Below are positions 11,692-24,900 of a stretch of DNA of 64,000 bases, piece by piece. Within the stretch, counting starts at the first letter, position 1; each line of letters opens with the position of its first letter. This stretch comes from Warburgia ugandensis. Lineage: Eukaryota; Streptophyta; Magnoliopsida; Canellales; Canellaceae. The notes beneath the pieces are model-generated. The model was not told the origin of the DNA, did no database searches, and saw only the letters and a list, made by a program, of their open reading frames with translations. The translations under genes and the position numbers were made by a program. Where the stretch lies: the NCBI GenBank assembly GCA_035236585.1, contig CP141127.1:76799495-76863494 (forward strand). Reading direction: 5' to 3'.

Positions 11692-13238
11692 TGTGAAGGC
11701 CCAGGTTTTCCCATGCATTTTTAAATGCAAGATCTAATTCCTAAGGTGGGATGCATCCTTATTTGAAAACCATTTTATTAAAACAACGCAATGCAGCCGA
11801 AAATCTTTTGTTTTAAACTCATTTTGAAAACCTCGAATGTCATTTTCTTTCACAACAACCAAAGTAGTTTTTGAAAAACTTTAGAAATCATAAATGTTTT
11901 CCCTGTGTCTATCCAAATGACTCACAAAGCCAATCAGAATAAATACAAATACATGTCCAAAGGGTAGAGTGTTTACTTACATGTCTGATTTTCTCCTTTT
12001 GATTTACTTGCTCTTAGCACTATCATAGGCGTCCTCTACTCGTGAATGGAGCTATCCTGAAAAATGTTAAGGATTGGGTGAGTATATACTATACTCAGTA
12101 GGAGTCTATCACTACTAGTTTTACAATGCATGCTGCGTTTTAAATCATATGCTCTTTAAAACATGTGCGTGTTTGAACAATCATGTTCAATATCGATATT
12201 AAAAACCATTGTCGAATTTGAATACTGACGACTTAAAGAATCGCATAATCCAAGTTGAAAGTATTATATATATATAATAAACATAATGATATGCATAAGA
12301 TGCTCAACTGAATCCAACTCATGGATATCTGGTATGGTTGACCAACCTCATGTCATGCCATATGCAATGCAAGTAAATCTTCAAACCATAGGGCCCACTA
12401 TGCCCACGACCTCGCCTCCATGTGGTCCCCGGGTACCTAAGGACATTTGGTCATAGCCTCCACGAGGCATATGACACATCGATCTAGTGCCGTGACACCA
12501 GTGGTAGCCCCTTGTACCACATGCAGTCGACGTAGGGACATGCCCTTTTTGGGCGTGGTACCCATTCCACTTAATAGTGGTAGAGGTTGGGAGGCCACCC
12601 CAGACCTCTCGGCATAACGCCCACAACTTTACTAGCCCAAATCACATATAATTAATCAAGCAAAAACCACTTTTTCAAAACCTGTCCTCTTTGGGTCCCT
12701 CACAATTGCCTGGCCCTTACAACTGCCTACTCAGCATCTTTTGGGCACTCCAACGTCTTTTGGTAACCCTCAAGGACATGCAATTTTTTCAAAACTCAAT
12801 AACCACAAATCATGAAATTGTTTGCAAAGCATGTCTATGCATAATGTATTTATCATATGCATGCTGAATAAAATTAAGTCGTGCTAAACAAGTAATATAA
12901 CTTGTACTTAAAACATGCATTCTCAAAACAATCATAGCTCTTTTTAAAAGTCTAGTAGCAATAGAGCACCTACCTTGATGTTTCCTGGAGTCACGCCCTT
13001 CATCAGTCAACCCATCCCTGGGTCTCATTTATAAACTCCTGGATATGAATGGATACAAGGAGTCCTTATCAATTTTGATCTATTTAGAAATTAGATCACT
13101 AGATTTGCCTTTTAGGGTCCATGAGTCCTTGCCTAATTCATTTGTTAGGCTAGATCCTATGATTTGAAATTTACTATTCAATAGTTAAACTTTGTAAATT
13201 GTCCTCTAATCCTAACTTTATAGTCTGATTAGGTCCAT

Positions 13239-13560
13239 GTGTCCCAGTTCGCAGGACACCCATGCATCTTGGTTGAACCGCGACCGCCTCATGTGCGTGT
13301 GTGCCCAAAGGCCGTGCTAGGGACCGCGTTTTGCACTCGCACATGCATGCTCAAGCGATGCGCTATGACGCGTATCCTGGATGGCATCGCACGGATGCAC
13401 CTTTGGTGTAGCATGGCGTGTCTCAGCTCCCAGGGCACCTCGTGCATCCTAGTCGAGTAGGGACCCATGCCCCACGTCGCGTGTGCACCCGAAGGCTGCA
13501 CCAGGGACTGTGTACACACTGTCGTACGCCTGGAACCCGTCCCGGGGACCTTATCTCAGG
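13239..13560. repeat. 180-bp tandem duplication inside the A LTR island
   Basis: Unit 1 starts GTGTCCCAGTTCGCAGGACA at 13239 and unit 2 starts GTGTCTCAGCTCCCAGGGCA at 13419. Both continue in register: a GCATCTTGGT-like motif, GTGTGCCC or GTGTGCACCC, then AAGGC...GGGAC. The second unit fades near 13560. The same pair occurs in the other LTR, so the duplication predates the insertion. Confidence 0.75.
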
Positions 13561-14030
13561 TGCAAGTGGAGCATGGTGTCCTTGGGATGCCTTGTTAGTA
13601 CAGGGCTGGCTGGAACTGGCTTCGTCTTCTCCGGCTGGAAAAACAAGTTGGGAAAAGACCAGATCTGGCATGGATCTGGCCTGGGGGAAGTGAAACGGAG
13701 AGAAAGGAAAGAGAAGCTTTACTTGGGTAGCTGGGGACGCCCCTCTTCCGGCGGTGCATTTCCCTCTACGCCTGCCGAAAATCCGTGTTGTCTGAAACCC
13801 ATGAAAAAGGGGGAAAACCCCACTATCGAGCAAGACTGAAAAAGAGAAGAGAGGGGAATGGAGAGACAAGTAAAAGAATGGTTAGCCTGACTTAGGCCTG
13901 GTCATTGCCAAAAATCGTAGGGAAACTGGGTTTTCGATTTTTTCTGGAAACCCTAGTCCCAAATGACCAGAAAAATCGTGTTTTGACAAGGGGGGAGATG
14001 GGGCTTTTTAGTCTTGCTATGGCAGTGCTG

Positions 14031-14052
14031 CCAATGGCGGTGCCGCCATTGG
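14031..14052. repeat. 10-bp-arm inverted repeat in one A LTR only
   Basis: CCAATGGCGG and CCGCCATTGG are separated by two bases. The partner LTR near 20080-20100 lacks this segment, so it is either a private gain here or a loss there. Confidence 0.75.
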
Positions 14053-14388
14053 CGATGGAAGAAACCTCTGGAAATAGGGTTTCTGGAGAAGCCTAGAGGA
14101 AGAAGACGATGGGGTGCAGTTATCAAAACGGCCCCTGCGTTTATTGTCTTTTTTGTTTTTCTGTTTAAATTACAGAAATGCCCCTAATATTTAAATGGTA
14201 GTAACTTCATACGAACTCCGTTTTTGGCATTCTTTGAGGGTTGGATTCCATTTTTCGAGTAGAATCTAATGGTACCAAGTTTCCTTACAAATTCCTTCAT
14301 TTACTATTTAAAATAAGGTAAAACATGCAACATAGTTCATTTCCTATAGAATGTCCAATTTGATAGCTTAAATTGCTCGGGCATTACA

Positions 14389-14420
14389 TTATTACCCCCT
14401 TAAAAGAATTTCGTCCTCGA
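14389..14420 (-). other. Polypurine tract region of element A
   Basis: The + strand reads TTATTACCCCCTTAAAAGAA followed by TTTCGTCCTCG. Read on the - strand, this is the classical chromovirus arrangement of GAGGACGAAA, then a purine tract, then the LTR start TGTAATGCCC. Confidence 0.88.
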
Positions 14421-17400
14421 AATTCCATAAATTATCATCTTCAAGGTATTTTTTCTCTTAGATAACTTCTTGGTGAATGCATTCTCCCTTAGGAATCAAA
14501 TCTAGGCTTAACCTCAATTTATCATTTTTTATTGTTCCTTTTACAAGGCCTTACCCATAAGGGCCACTTTCGCTGCATACTCTGATGCATACTCCTGTAC
14601 GTGCCAGTTTAACAATACTAGTTTCTAGTCGTAATTCATCTATCTCAAATTCTTAGATGCCTATACTTTTCTCATCATGTATAGGATAATCTCCTTGTAG
14701 GATCATGCTTCTTTATTCATGTATAAATTACTCCATACTTCTTTGAGATCATATGATCTTATTTCTCCTATTTCATTTTGAATATCATAGGATACTCCCT
14801 TTTTCTTCTTGTCTTTCATCTAGTGATCTCTTCATCATCCACATCTCCTTCTAATGGTTGGTTGTATGTCATTAGTAAGAGTCCAAAAAAGTTACCTTCT
14901 TTCTATTGTGTCTAACTTTGCTTCTTATCTTTTATATTTGTCCCCAAGATACTTCAATAACTGACATGGTATCATGTGCTCTATAGCCAAACCCTTGATT
15001 AACTTCGAATTTCAATTGCCTGTCGTTTTCCATATGTGACTTGATTCCTCGACCAAAGTTCATTCAAAATAAAATCATGAAAGCCAATTAGTAGCATCTT
15101 CCATCGAGGACCTTTTCATATACTGAAAGTAAAATGTCCTAACTCTATATCCAGTTTCATAATTATTGAATTCATTAAATGTTTTTCTCCATGAAGATTT
15201 TATCCAAACTCATGTCAAATGTTAATGGTCGATTCATCATCATGGGTCAAATGTTCTCGTCCAGAGGCCTATCTCACTATTCACATCAATTTGTCATTAG
15301 GATTTTCCATAATGTTCCCATTTATGCAAAGCAAAAAGTCTCTTATTCATAACCGAGTACCCTTACTAGGTCATGGTTGAATCCTTTGTTATCATCCTCT
15401 TTGTCCTTTCTTTGCTTGATGGTTTTCTTCATAACCTTTCAGTCCAAAAATTTTATACTCAATCCAGTAGGGTTAGTCCTTAGGAAATTTCTTCAATTGA
15501 TTTTTCGTACTTGGTATATGCTCATAACAGCTAACTATTTGTCTAAAGACAACGTAACATTAAATCCTCACCTTATAGTGTGCTAGCCATCTCACCTTTT
15601 CTCCTTCCATCCCCTATGTCAATATATTGTGCAATCTTTTATCAAGGCTTTATTGTCAACTATTCTGTCTTAATTGTCAGGGGGTATCATCATCATAAGT
15701 AGTGGTTTTCTCAATTCCTCAAATTTTATCTTTGAAGTACCTCCTCGTACTTAGCTTATAATAGCAGTTCTCGTTCAATAACTATTACATCAAGTTATGC
15801 TGAAGCTGTTAAATCATCAAATTTGAAAAACACTCAGGTAAGCATGGACATTTTCGTAGACATATAGAAAGACTTTATTTGATTACCTATTGATCTCTTT
15901 CCAGATATATCTTTGTCATAAGCTCAAGGGTCTCTAAAGTGATCGGTACTTATCTACCTTTCTTTTCAATCGAAGTCAGTAGCATCTTTCGCACTCCACA
16001 ATGATTTCTATGGTTTATCATGGTATCTATTCAGGTTAGGAAAAATCTGTCTCCCTGGTGGAGATCGCTCCTTATTTTTGCTTCTGTCTCAGTTGTTACT
16101 GTATTTATTGTACTTGTAGCTCCTCCATGATGTGGCCTAATCAACTGACCTCATACCCTCAAATGACTTAGTCTAACAAGTAACTTCTTTTAGGTAAAAC
16201 TCATGTCCGAATACTTATAATATCCCTCTGAGTATATAACTTCGACTACTAACTCATAGATACTAACATACTTGATTAATTAGGTGGATACCATTATTTA
16301 GTCAACAAGACTCTAACGGTAATGACTAAATAATGGTCTTAAGATTTCTGGTCTTCCAATCTATGATAGTAAGACCTCAATTTGATCCTTGATGGTAACC
16401 TACTTGCTAAATGGACAAGTCAGCATTCCCGGCTTAATTCCTTCTTCAATATACTTTATTAGCAAGGTGGGATATCACCAAATTTTCCTTTTTATGGATT
16501 ATATTCATTGGTGTTCCCCATAAGCCAATGGATCCGATAAGAATCTAATTGTAATAATTGATATCAAACCATTTGTAGAATTTAATTTCTAGGTCACCAT
16601 TCCTCTTCGGAAATTTCTTGTCACATAATCTCTTGATATTTGATACTCTACTCAAAGTCTTAAACCCCACATGCTTTCTCTCTTTTATACTCTTTTACTA
16701 TAAGATCACCAACTCATCTAGTATTATTCCTTTGCATTTGTTTGATCTGCCTTCCTATAGGATTCAAGATGATAGAATTGTATGTATCTCCATAAAGTCA
16801 TGATCTTCTTCTTTTGAATATTCAATATTCATTGAATACTGGTAGTTACATCTCTATTTCTTTCTCTCTTTTCTTCAAAATCCTCACTTTTGTCTTCCTA
16901 GATCAATGTCTTCATGTGCTTTGTTGCATATAATCGATACTACATCTACTCCTTTACTTAACAGATATGATAAATTGAATGCTTCTTAGAAATTCTAAAC
17001 TGTCTTAAAATCATTGAAATCCTCAGTTGCCAGTAGCCTTAATAAAATTCATGCAATGTCTTAATAATGACATTGACATTTTGATCATGCTATACTTTTC
17101 TTACAAGTTCATGTTAGGATCAATCTATTATCACAGATCTATCATCTCCAATATTATCGTCAAAATCTTTTGGTAACACTGTCAAATATAGTTCCCTATC
17201 ATATTCGTCTTATATTCCTCTTAATTACGTACGAGTCACAGTTATCTCCTAATATCATCTTGTATGCTCATCCCTATTAGATTATCATCAAAATCTTCTC
17301 AAAGTCTGTCTTTTACATTCCCTATCATACTCATATCATATGATAGTGTACTCATATTCTGATATTCCTTAGAAGGGTAAGATAGCCATCTAGGTTCTTC

Positions 17401-17759
17401 AATTTTCTCACCTTTGATGAGATTACTTTATTACAGTCGAACTATCTACTAACAAGTTCACTAACATCCTCATTCATCATTCTCATCATAATCTAATTTA
17501 TATATGAGTTTCCCTGTTTGCACCACTGCACAACAATCCCTATTGATAAGATTTAAGCCATCCCATATCTAAGTATTTGCTAGACCCATCTCCTTTTTCA
17601 CCTATTTGTTAATGGTGAAATGCCTTGAGCATTAATATTGTAATCTTCAAATAGAAGTAGTCGTCTCTACTACTTCTATTTATACTACTTCTTCTTGATT
17701 TTCTCTATTGTCTATGACCCTTGGACATGCTGGACTAGCTGTGAAAGGATAAAACCTGG
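14421..17759 (-). mobile_element. Internal region of element A, no recognised domain
   Basis: 3.3 kb of AT-rich sequence between polypurine tract and PBS. I could not recognise gag, protease, RT, integrase or chromodomain signatures by eye on the - strand. It contains only short open frames. It may be a heavily decayed coding region or the filler of a non-autonomous derivative. Confidence 0.5.
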
Positions 17760-17771
17760 GCTCTGATACCA
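17760..17771 (-). other. Primer binding site of element A
   Basis: GCTCTGATACCA on the + strand is the exact reverse complement of TGGTATCAGAGC, the initiator tRNA-Met PBS of plant LTR elements. It lies two bases from the LTR start at 17774 and sets the element's orientation as -. Confidence 0.95.
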
Positions 17772-17773
17772 AC

Positions 17774-20421
17774 TGTGAAGACCCAGGTTTTCCCATGCAT
17801 TTTTAAATGCAAGATCTGGTTCCTAAGGCAGGATGCATCCCTATTTGAAAACCATTTTATTAAAACAACGCAATGCAGCAGAAAATCTTTTGTTTTAAAC
17901 TCATTTTGAAAACCCCGAATGTCATTTTCTTTCACAACAACCAAAGTAGTTTTTGAAAAACTTTATAAATCATAAATGTTTTCCTAGGTCTATCCAGTCA
18001 CAGCTCACAGGCCAACTGTAAATAAATACAAATACATGTCCAAAGGGTAGAGTGTTTACTTACATGTCTGATTGTCTCCTTTTGATTTACTTGCTCGTAG
18101 CACTATCATAGGCGTCCTCTAATCGGGAATGGAGCTATCCTGAAAAATGTTAAGGATTGGGTGAGTATATACTATACTTAGTAGGAGTATATCACTACTA
18201 GTTTTACAATGCATGCTGCGTTTAAAATCATATGCTCTTTAAAACATGTGCGTGTTTGAACAATCATGTTCAATATCGATATTAAAAACCATTGTCGAAT
18301 TGGAATACTTACGACTTAAAGAATCGCATAATCCAAGTCGAAAGTATCATATATATATAATAAACATAATGATATGCATAAGATGCTCAACTGAATCCAA
18401 CTCATGGATATCTGGTATGGTCGACCTACCTCATGTCATGCCATATGCAATGCAAGTAAATCTTCAAACCATAGGGCCCACTATGCCCACGACCTTGCCT
18501 CCGTGTGGTCCCCAGGTACCTGAGGACACTCGGTCATAGCCTCCACGAGGCATATGACACATCAACCCAGTGCCGTGACACTAGTGGTCGCCCCCTGTAT
18601 CACATGCAGTCGATGTAGGGACAAGCCCTTTTTGGGCATGGTACCCATTCCACCTAATAGTGGGAGAGGCTGGGAGGCCACCCCAGACCTCTCGGTATAG
18701 CGCCCACGAGCTTACTAGCCCAAATCACATATAATCAATCAAGCAAAAACCTCTTTTTCAAAACCTGTCCTCTTTGGGTCCCTCACAACTGCCTACCTAG
18801 CGTCTTTTGGGCACTTCAGCGTCTTTTGGTAACCCTCAAGGACATACGATTTTTTCAAAACTCAATAACCACAAATCATGTAAATCATGCAATTGTTTGC
18901 AAAGCATGTCTATGCATAATGTATTTATCATATGCATGCTGAATAAAATTAAGTCGTGCTAAACAAGTCCTATAACTTATACTTAAAACATGCATTCTCA
19001 AAACAATCATGGCTCTTTTTAAAAGTCTAGTAGGGATAGAGCACCTACCTTGAAGTCTCCTGGAGTCACGCCCTTCATCACTCAACCCGTCCCTGGGTCT
19101 CATTTATAAACTCCTGGATATGAATGGATACAAGGAGTCCTTATCAATTTCGATCTATTTAGAAATTAGATTGCTAGATCTGCCTTTTAGGGTCCATGGG
19201 TCCTTGCCTAATTCATTTGTCAGGCTAGATGCTATGATATGGATCTACTATTCAATAGTTAAACTCTGTAAATTGTCCTCTGATCCTAACTTTATAGTCT
19301 CATTAGGTCCGCGTGTCCCAGTTCCCAGGACACCCGTGCATCTTGGTTGAACCGTGACCGCCTCACGTGCGTGTGCACCCAAAGGCCGTGCCAAGGCCTG
19401 TGTTTTGCATGCGCATATGATGCTCAAGCAACACGCTATGATGCCCATCCTGGATGGCATTGCCCGGATGCACCTTTGGTGTAGCATGATGCTTCTTAGC
19501 TCCTAGGGCACCCTGTGCATCCTGGTCGAGCCAGGACCCGTGCCCCACGTCGCACGCGTACCCGAAGGCTGCACCAGGGATAGTGTGCGCACTGTCGTAC
19601 GCCTGGAACTTGTCCCAAGCGTACGTGGAGCATGGTGTCCCTGGGACGCCTTGTTCGTACAGGGCGGGCTGGAACCGACTTCGTCTTCTCCGATTGGAAA
19701 AACTGACTGGGAAAAGACCATATCTGACATGGATCTGGCCTAGGGGAAGTGAAATAGATAGAAAGGGAAAGAGAAGCTTTACCTGGGTAGCCGGGGACGC
19801 CCCTCTTCCGGCGGTGCGTTTCCCTCTACGCCTGCCGGAAATCCGTGTTATCCGAAACCCATGAAGAAGGGGGAAAACCCCACTATCGAGCAAGACCGAA
19901 AAAGAGAAGAGAGAGGAATGGGGAGATAGGTAAAAGAATGGTCGGCCTGACTTGGCCTTGGCCATTGCCGGAAATCGCAGGGAAACTGGGTTTTTGATTT
20001 TTGCCGGAAACCCTAGTCCCAAATGACCGGAAAAATCGTGTTTTGAAGAGGGGTGAGATGAGGCTTTTTATAGTCTTGCTGTGGCGGTGGCAGAAACCTT
20101 TGGAAATAGGATTTTTAGAGAAGTCTAGAGGAAGAAGACGATGGGGTGCCGTTATCAAAACGGCCCCCTACGTTTTCTGTCTTTTTTTTCTGTTTAAATT
20201 ACAGAAATGCCCCTAATCTTTAAACGGCCGTAACTTCTTCATACGAACTCCGTTTTCTGCATTCTTTGGGGCGTTGGATTTCATTTTTTGAGTAGAATCT
20301 AATGGTGTCATGTTTTATTACAAATTCCTTAGTTTACTATTTTAAATAAGGTAAAACATTCAACATAGTTCATTTCCTATAGAATGTCTAATTTAATAGC
20401 ATAAATTGCTCGGACATTACA
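17774..20421 (-). repeat. 5' LTR of element A
   Basis: It begins TGTGAAGACCCAGG and ends CGGACATTACA (2648 bp), and aligns end to end with 11692-14388. The 180-bp duplication is present again (units from 19313 and about 19491). The longest open frame of the window (219 codons, - strand, 19363-20022) lies in its GC-rich island; a shorter overlapping counterpart lies at 13423-13869 in the other LTR. Confidence 0.92.
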
Positions 20422-20426
20422 CACTA
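20422..20426. repeat. Target-site duplication CACTA, right of element A
   Basis: CACTA directly follows the LTR end ACATTACA. It is identical to 11687-11691. Confidence 0.9.
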
Positions 20427-21920
20427 ATAGAGAAACAATGACATATATATTAGGAAAATAATCAATAAAATATAATGAGATGAAGCAAATATTCTAAGGA
20501 AAAGAGTGATAAAAGGCGAGTAAGAGTAATGGGAATCGATGAATCTAAGACACCCAAATCACTTGATCTGAAGACCACTATCCCTTGGTTGTCATTGCTA
20601 GAGATTAATGATCCTTAGAAACAAGGATCTAAGGCTTAAATCAAGTGGAAAACAACATGGAAGCTCAAGGAATAAAGCATGGAATCAAGGAACAAAGCAA
20701 GGGCAAAAATACATGGAATTAAGGGGTAAGAATATTAAGGCAACAAATCAGGGAAAAACAAGAACTGACCCGAACTTAAAGCACTTCAAGCAGAGATCAA
20801 AACCCTAGGATAAGAGGCATGGAAGAATGTAGAAGATGGGCTGGCCAAGGGAGGAGGTGTTTAGGAACATTGGAGGGAAGAAGGGTGGGGACGCCTCCTT
20901 CTTTGGAGGGGGTGTTCTCCCCTTCTCCAAAATGGTTTTCCCCATGAAAGTCCTTCCAATATCTTATATAGGATGGTTCCATTCTATAGGAAACCCTAGG
21001 GGATAGGTGTGGTAAAACAAGTGAATGGCTAGGCAGTTTACTAAGAACTAGTGATCATTTAGATGGTTGGAATGGAAGTTAATGAAGGTGGGAGAGTCTT
21101 AAAAAATGGGAATCTTGGATGGAAAGTGAAGTTCATAGTGCCCTTAGTGGTGGGGTGGAAAGTGAGAAAAAAGAGGGAAAACAATAAAAATTAAGTGGTT
21201 TCTTCATATTGGTCCACATGTTACCTTATCCTATTGGATATTGCCTCAATTTTCTTCAAATATTCTTATAAATCCCAAGGATAATTTTGTGAATTTTCCT
21301 CCAATGATAGCCTTCCATATAGCCTGGCGCATGTGGCTTGATGGCTAACTTTTAGAGCTCCATTGGCTTGGCTTCATGGCTAACTTAGATGGCTTTCTTG
21401 GTTTAACTTGATGGTTCCAATCCTTGGCTTTGGTGGTTAGCTAGGCTCCTTTGCTTGTCACTTTGTTCAAGGATTGAATATGGCTAAGTGGCTTAAGTGA
21501 AACTTATGCAAAGGTGGTGGACTTTGCCTGGCTTGTGCATGGGCTCACTTTAGCCACATGTGACTTCTTCCACTGCATCTTTTGCATGCTTTAAAGTGAT
21601 CTTGATCCTTAATCTGATGTTAGATTGATGACTTTTAGGATCTAACTTGATCTTAAATTTTCATCTTGATCAATCTCAATTGTCGGATCATCACCTTGCT
21701 TCCTACAAAATGTGAGAAATTCTAATTAAACCCTAGAAAAATATGACTACTCACATGCTTACCTCAGATTAGCCTCTAAACCTACACAATGTTAAATTTT
21801 GAGTCATTAGGTCAAGAATGCATGTGATACAATTTTTGGTCAAAAACCCTGATTTACCCCTATAAGTTATAACACATGGTAACTAATTGGGTGGTTTTAT
21901 ACAAAAATAAATACTTATCA

Positions 21921-21931
21921 CACCCCCAACT
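21921..21931 (-). other. Polypurine tract of element B
   Basis: CACCCCCAACT on the + strand follows the LTR edge ACTTATCA. Read on the - strand it is AGTTGGGGGTG, a G-rich tract directly before TGATAAGT, the usual Tat-lineage arrangement. Confidence 0.75.
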
Positions 21932-24900
21932 AGCATTTTTCTAATCCTTAGCAAAACATGCAAAAAATATTTTATTATAATTGGTACTAAGTGCCACTTT
22001 CATAAGTACTCATGATTGCATTTAGCACATGCAACAAGCCCTTAAACCCTTAGGTTACCCCTAGTGGACAAGTTTGGGCTTGTGAGGGTTTGCAGTGAAT
22101 ATACCCACAAAATTCTCAAAATTTTATGAAAATCCTTTACTCATTTGAGAACATTTTTTCTTTTATTCAACTTATATTAAGTGCCTAACTTTAGCTTGCT
22201 AATAAAGATGAACAAAATGGTTCAAAATCCTACCCTTATGCTAAAGATATCCCATTATTTCATTAAACTACAGAAGGTGAGTGTGTGCTATAGCTGATAT
22301 ATAATTATAGTTTTCAAGTCAAATATGACCTAAAGTACTATCCAAAGGTATGCTTTGACTTCAATTCTCATAGAATATACTTGACCCTTAGAAAGAAGTC
22401 TCTCATAAAGGTTTTATTATCTCATTAATATGTGAATAGAATATTGTTCATCAAATCCAAAAGCTCACATATTCCACGCATAAGAATGGTAACTTAGAAA
22501 GAATGATAATAGTGGTATAATGAAAAGATCTCAACTACTAAGAATGTTACACTCTACCAAACTCCTTATTCATTTATAATCATATCTAAGCCATACAACT
22601 CTTAAGATCAAGTTAAGACTTTTATTAAGACAAAATATAGGCTTAGGTAAGGGTTGTCAATAGAATGGACATAAAGTTAAACACAGGGTTTTTAGAAAAT
22701 ATGTAAAGGTCTTCTATCAGTGTATTCACAACTTTTCCATTTTTCCTCACATGAGAGTATATTCTTCTTTTTCATTGGGTATCTTTTTTTTTTCTTTTTC
22801 TCTTGCCTTTACATATAGCCTTTTTGAACTTTTTCTTCTTTTTAACCTTTTTTGATGTTCATTTGCTGAATTGTATTATTTATACTTTTCAAAGACGTTC
22901 TTCAATCTTCTCTACATATTTCCAGAACAAATGGGTAATGGATATATATATATATATATTAGGGGTTCAATATAGGTAAAAGTTGTTTGCCTAACAAAGA
23001 AAAGGTTTATTTTAAAAGGCTCAATGGGCTAACTAGCGAAAAATAATATAGGGAAGGCTAAAGGTTCAAGGTTTATCAAAGATGGCCTCTATCATTTTCT
23101 AGGTTTCTTATGACTTAAAGATGATCTTAAATTTAAGAGATATATGGTAGTCTTTGTATTTTCTCAATAGTTGACCAAGAAGAAGAACAACTAAGAAATA
23201 ATGTTCACTAAAGAAAATTTTGAATTTATGTATAATCCTTAGAAAAGAAAGAATGGCTCAAAACTCACTTGGGTTATAAGTCTCCACAGATTTTCTTCAA
23301 GATCTCTAAGTTATATTTTCTCTTCAACTTAAAGTGTATATAACTATTTTGTTCAGTTAATGTTCTAAGTTTAATTTAATAAAACACTTTAGAAAAATAA
23401 TAAAATATTGAACTAATTATGTGCAACTCTATTAATAAGCTAAAGTTAAATAGATAGCTGAATATGTTGAAAACCTAGATTCTATTCTGTATAATGGATT
23501 CTTTTTCCAATTTTTTTTTTTTCAAAATACAAGAAAAGTTAGAAATCTCATGTATACCTGCACCCCCAACCCAAACAAAACACTATCCTCAATATTTTGA
23601 AATATCAGACACCTAAATGATGAATGGGTGATGTAGACTAAAACTTTCTAAAAGAATCCTAGGTTGCCTCTTAGTAAGAGCTAAGTTTAACGTCTTCAGC
23701 CAGACATGGCCTACAATTTAACCAAGTAAACCTAGACCTAGCTAGTTCAACTAATTTTTCCTAATCCTAACCCTAATAATGAACTAGTAATATTTCTCAC
23801 GCCACTTCAGAATCTCATGGTAGTCCATACATTGCCTCCACTTAGAGATTTTTGGTAGTGGTAACATTAAGACACAATAGACCACCACTATTTTGAGTTG
23901 TGGGGAATCATATTGATGATCCCCCATTTTTAGTATTTCATGGTAGTCGATATAATTCCTCCACCTTGTATTTTGAGGTGCAGGTAACATACAATGACAT
24001 TTTGACCCACTATGAATTGCTTGGGATTAATTCAAGATGAATTGTCCCATTCTAGATCAATTTTAGTGAGAACAATTCATATTGCATTTAGTTTATGTTT
24101 TTCCTTCGTTTTCCTTACATTGTCCTAAAATAGGGGTATAAGCTGACTCTGCCTTTCCCAAAAAGGTTGTTCTTGGACTACTAGAGGCTAGGACATAGTT
24201 TTGCTTAAACCCTAATTATCTTCTAAGGTGTACCCTAGAATAGGTTGATGTAGGGTTAGTGCATCAATTGACTCTTCTTCTTCTTGTTTAGTGGGCATGG
24301 GCCTACATGACTATCTCGTGAATGTTTAAATAAGGTTTGTATGTCCCAATCAAGTACATCTTCTACATTGCATGGCTTAATTGGAAATTTAGGCTCTCTA
24401 TGGAGTTCTACTCTAGGATGCCATTGAGAAGTGTTTATTAGCTGCACTGTATCCAACAACTCATTCACCTCCACAATGGATTTATCTTCATCAAATTCAT
24501 AAAAATTAGCAGGACACGATTCTAGAGGATATGGGTTGGATGTTTCTATAGTTTCATTCTCTTCAACAATGAAAGTCTCATCATATTGGTAATAAGGAGC
24601 AGAACATGACTTAAGTAGATATGAGTGGGGGTTTCTATGGATGGTAGTGGGCTTTGTGGCTTAAATAAATCATAAGATATTCCCACCCTATCATCATCAA
24701 TAGTCAAGGTTGGTGAAAAGATCTGAGATTCAGTAGGAATTGGTAATTCTCACCTTGAAATTCTTTCAAGTGTTGTTTCACTCTCCTCCCTAATTTGTTT
24801 CATTTCCTTAGCCCAATTTATAATTATAGCAAACTTTCTATATTTTGCATCTCATCTAATGATTTTTCCTCCTATTGTAGAGGTGACGACTTATATGATT

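Larger units (their letters stand above)
11692..14388 (-). repeat. 3' LTR of element A
   Basis: It begins TGTGAAGGCCCAGG and ends GGGCATTACA on the + strand (2697 bp). It contains a GC-rich island (13230-14100) with a 180-bp tandem duplication. The conserved chromovirus LTR block, on the - strand AACGGAGTTCGTATGAAG, lies near 14205-14225. A hairpin of two 10-bp arms (14031-14040 and 14043-14052) is absent from the partner LTR. Confidence 0.92.
11692..20421 (-). mobile_element. Ty3/gypsy chromovirus-like fossil A, structurally complete ends
   Basis: An 8.73-kb element on the - strand with two LTRs (11692-14388 and 17774-20421), TG...CA termini, a tRNA-Met-type PBS, a polypurine tract and a perfect 5-bp target-site duplication. 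It inserted into Tat-type LTR sequence of element B. The internal region is only 3.4 kb and shows no clear gag or pol domain by eye, so it is broken, or a non-autonomous derivative. Comparing the first 115 bases of the LTRs gives about 7 differences (roughly 6%), so it is the youngest datable insertion here, though not recent. Confidence 0.92.
9610..21920 (-). repeat. 3' LTR of element B, interrupted
   Basis: The pieces 9610 to about 10545 and about 20445-21920 together give about 2.4 kb, close to the 2.2 kb of the other LTR (25707-27913). The left edge is TGTAGCTTTAAA and the right edge is ACTTATCA followed by a C-rich tract. Shared landmarks include a GACCCATGGAGTTGTG-like motif (10103; 26092 in the partner) and a CCCTTGGTTGTC-like motif (20582; 26672 in the partner). 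Confidence 0.7.

Noticed and set aside
13418-13839. Overlapping + strand open frames at 13418-13839 and 19540-19864
   Set aside because: Antisense to element A, inside the low-stop GC-rich island of its LTRs. No domain was recognised.
17760-17771. tRNA-like sequence
   Set aside because: Only the 12 bases complementary to a tRNA 3' end are present. This is a primer binding site, not a tRNA gene.
20797-20982. Small frames at 20608-20982 and 26709-27042 as host genes
   Set aside because: They fall inside Tat-type LTR sequence at positions of biased purine content, with no domain or splice structure.
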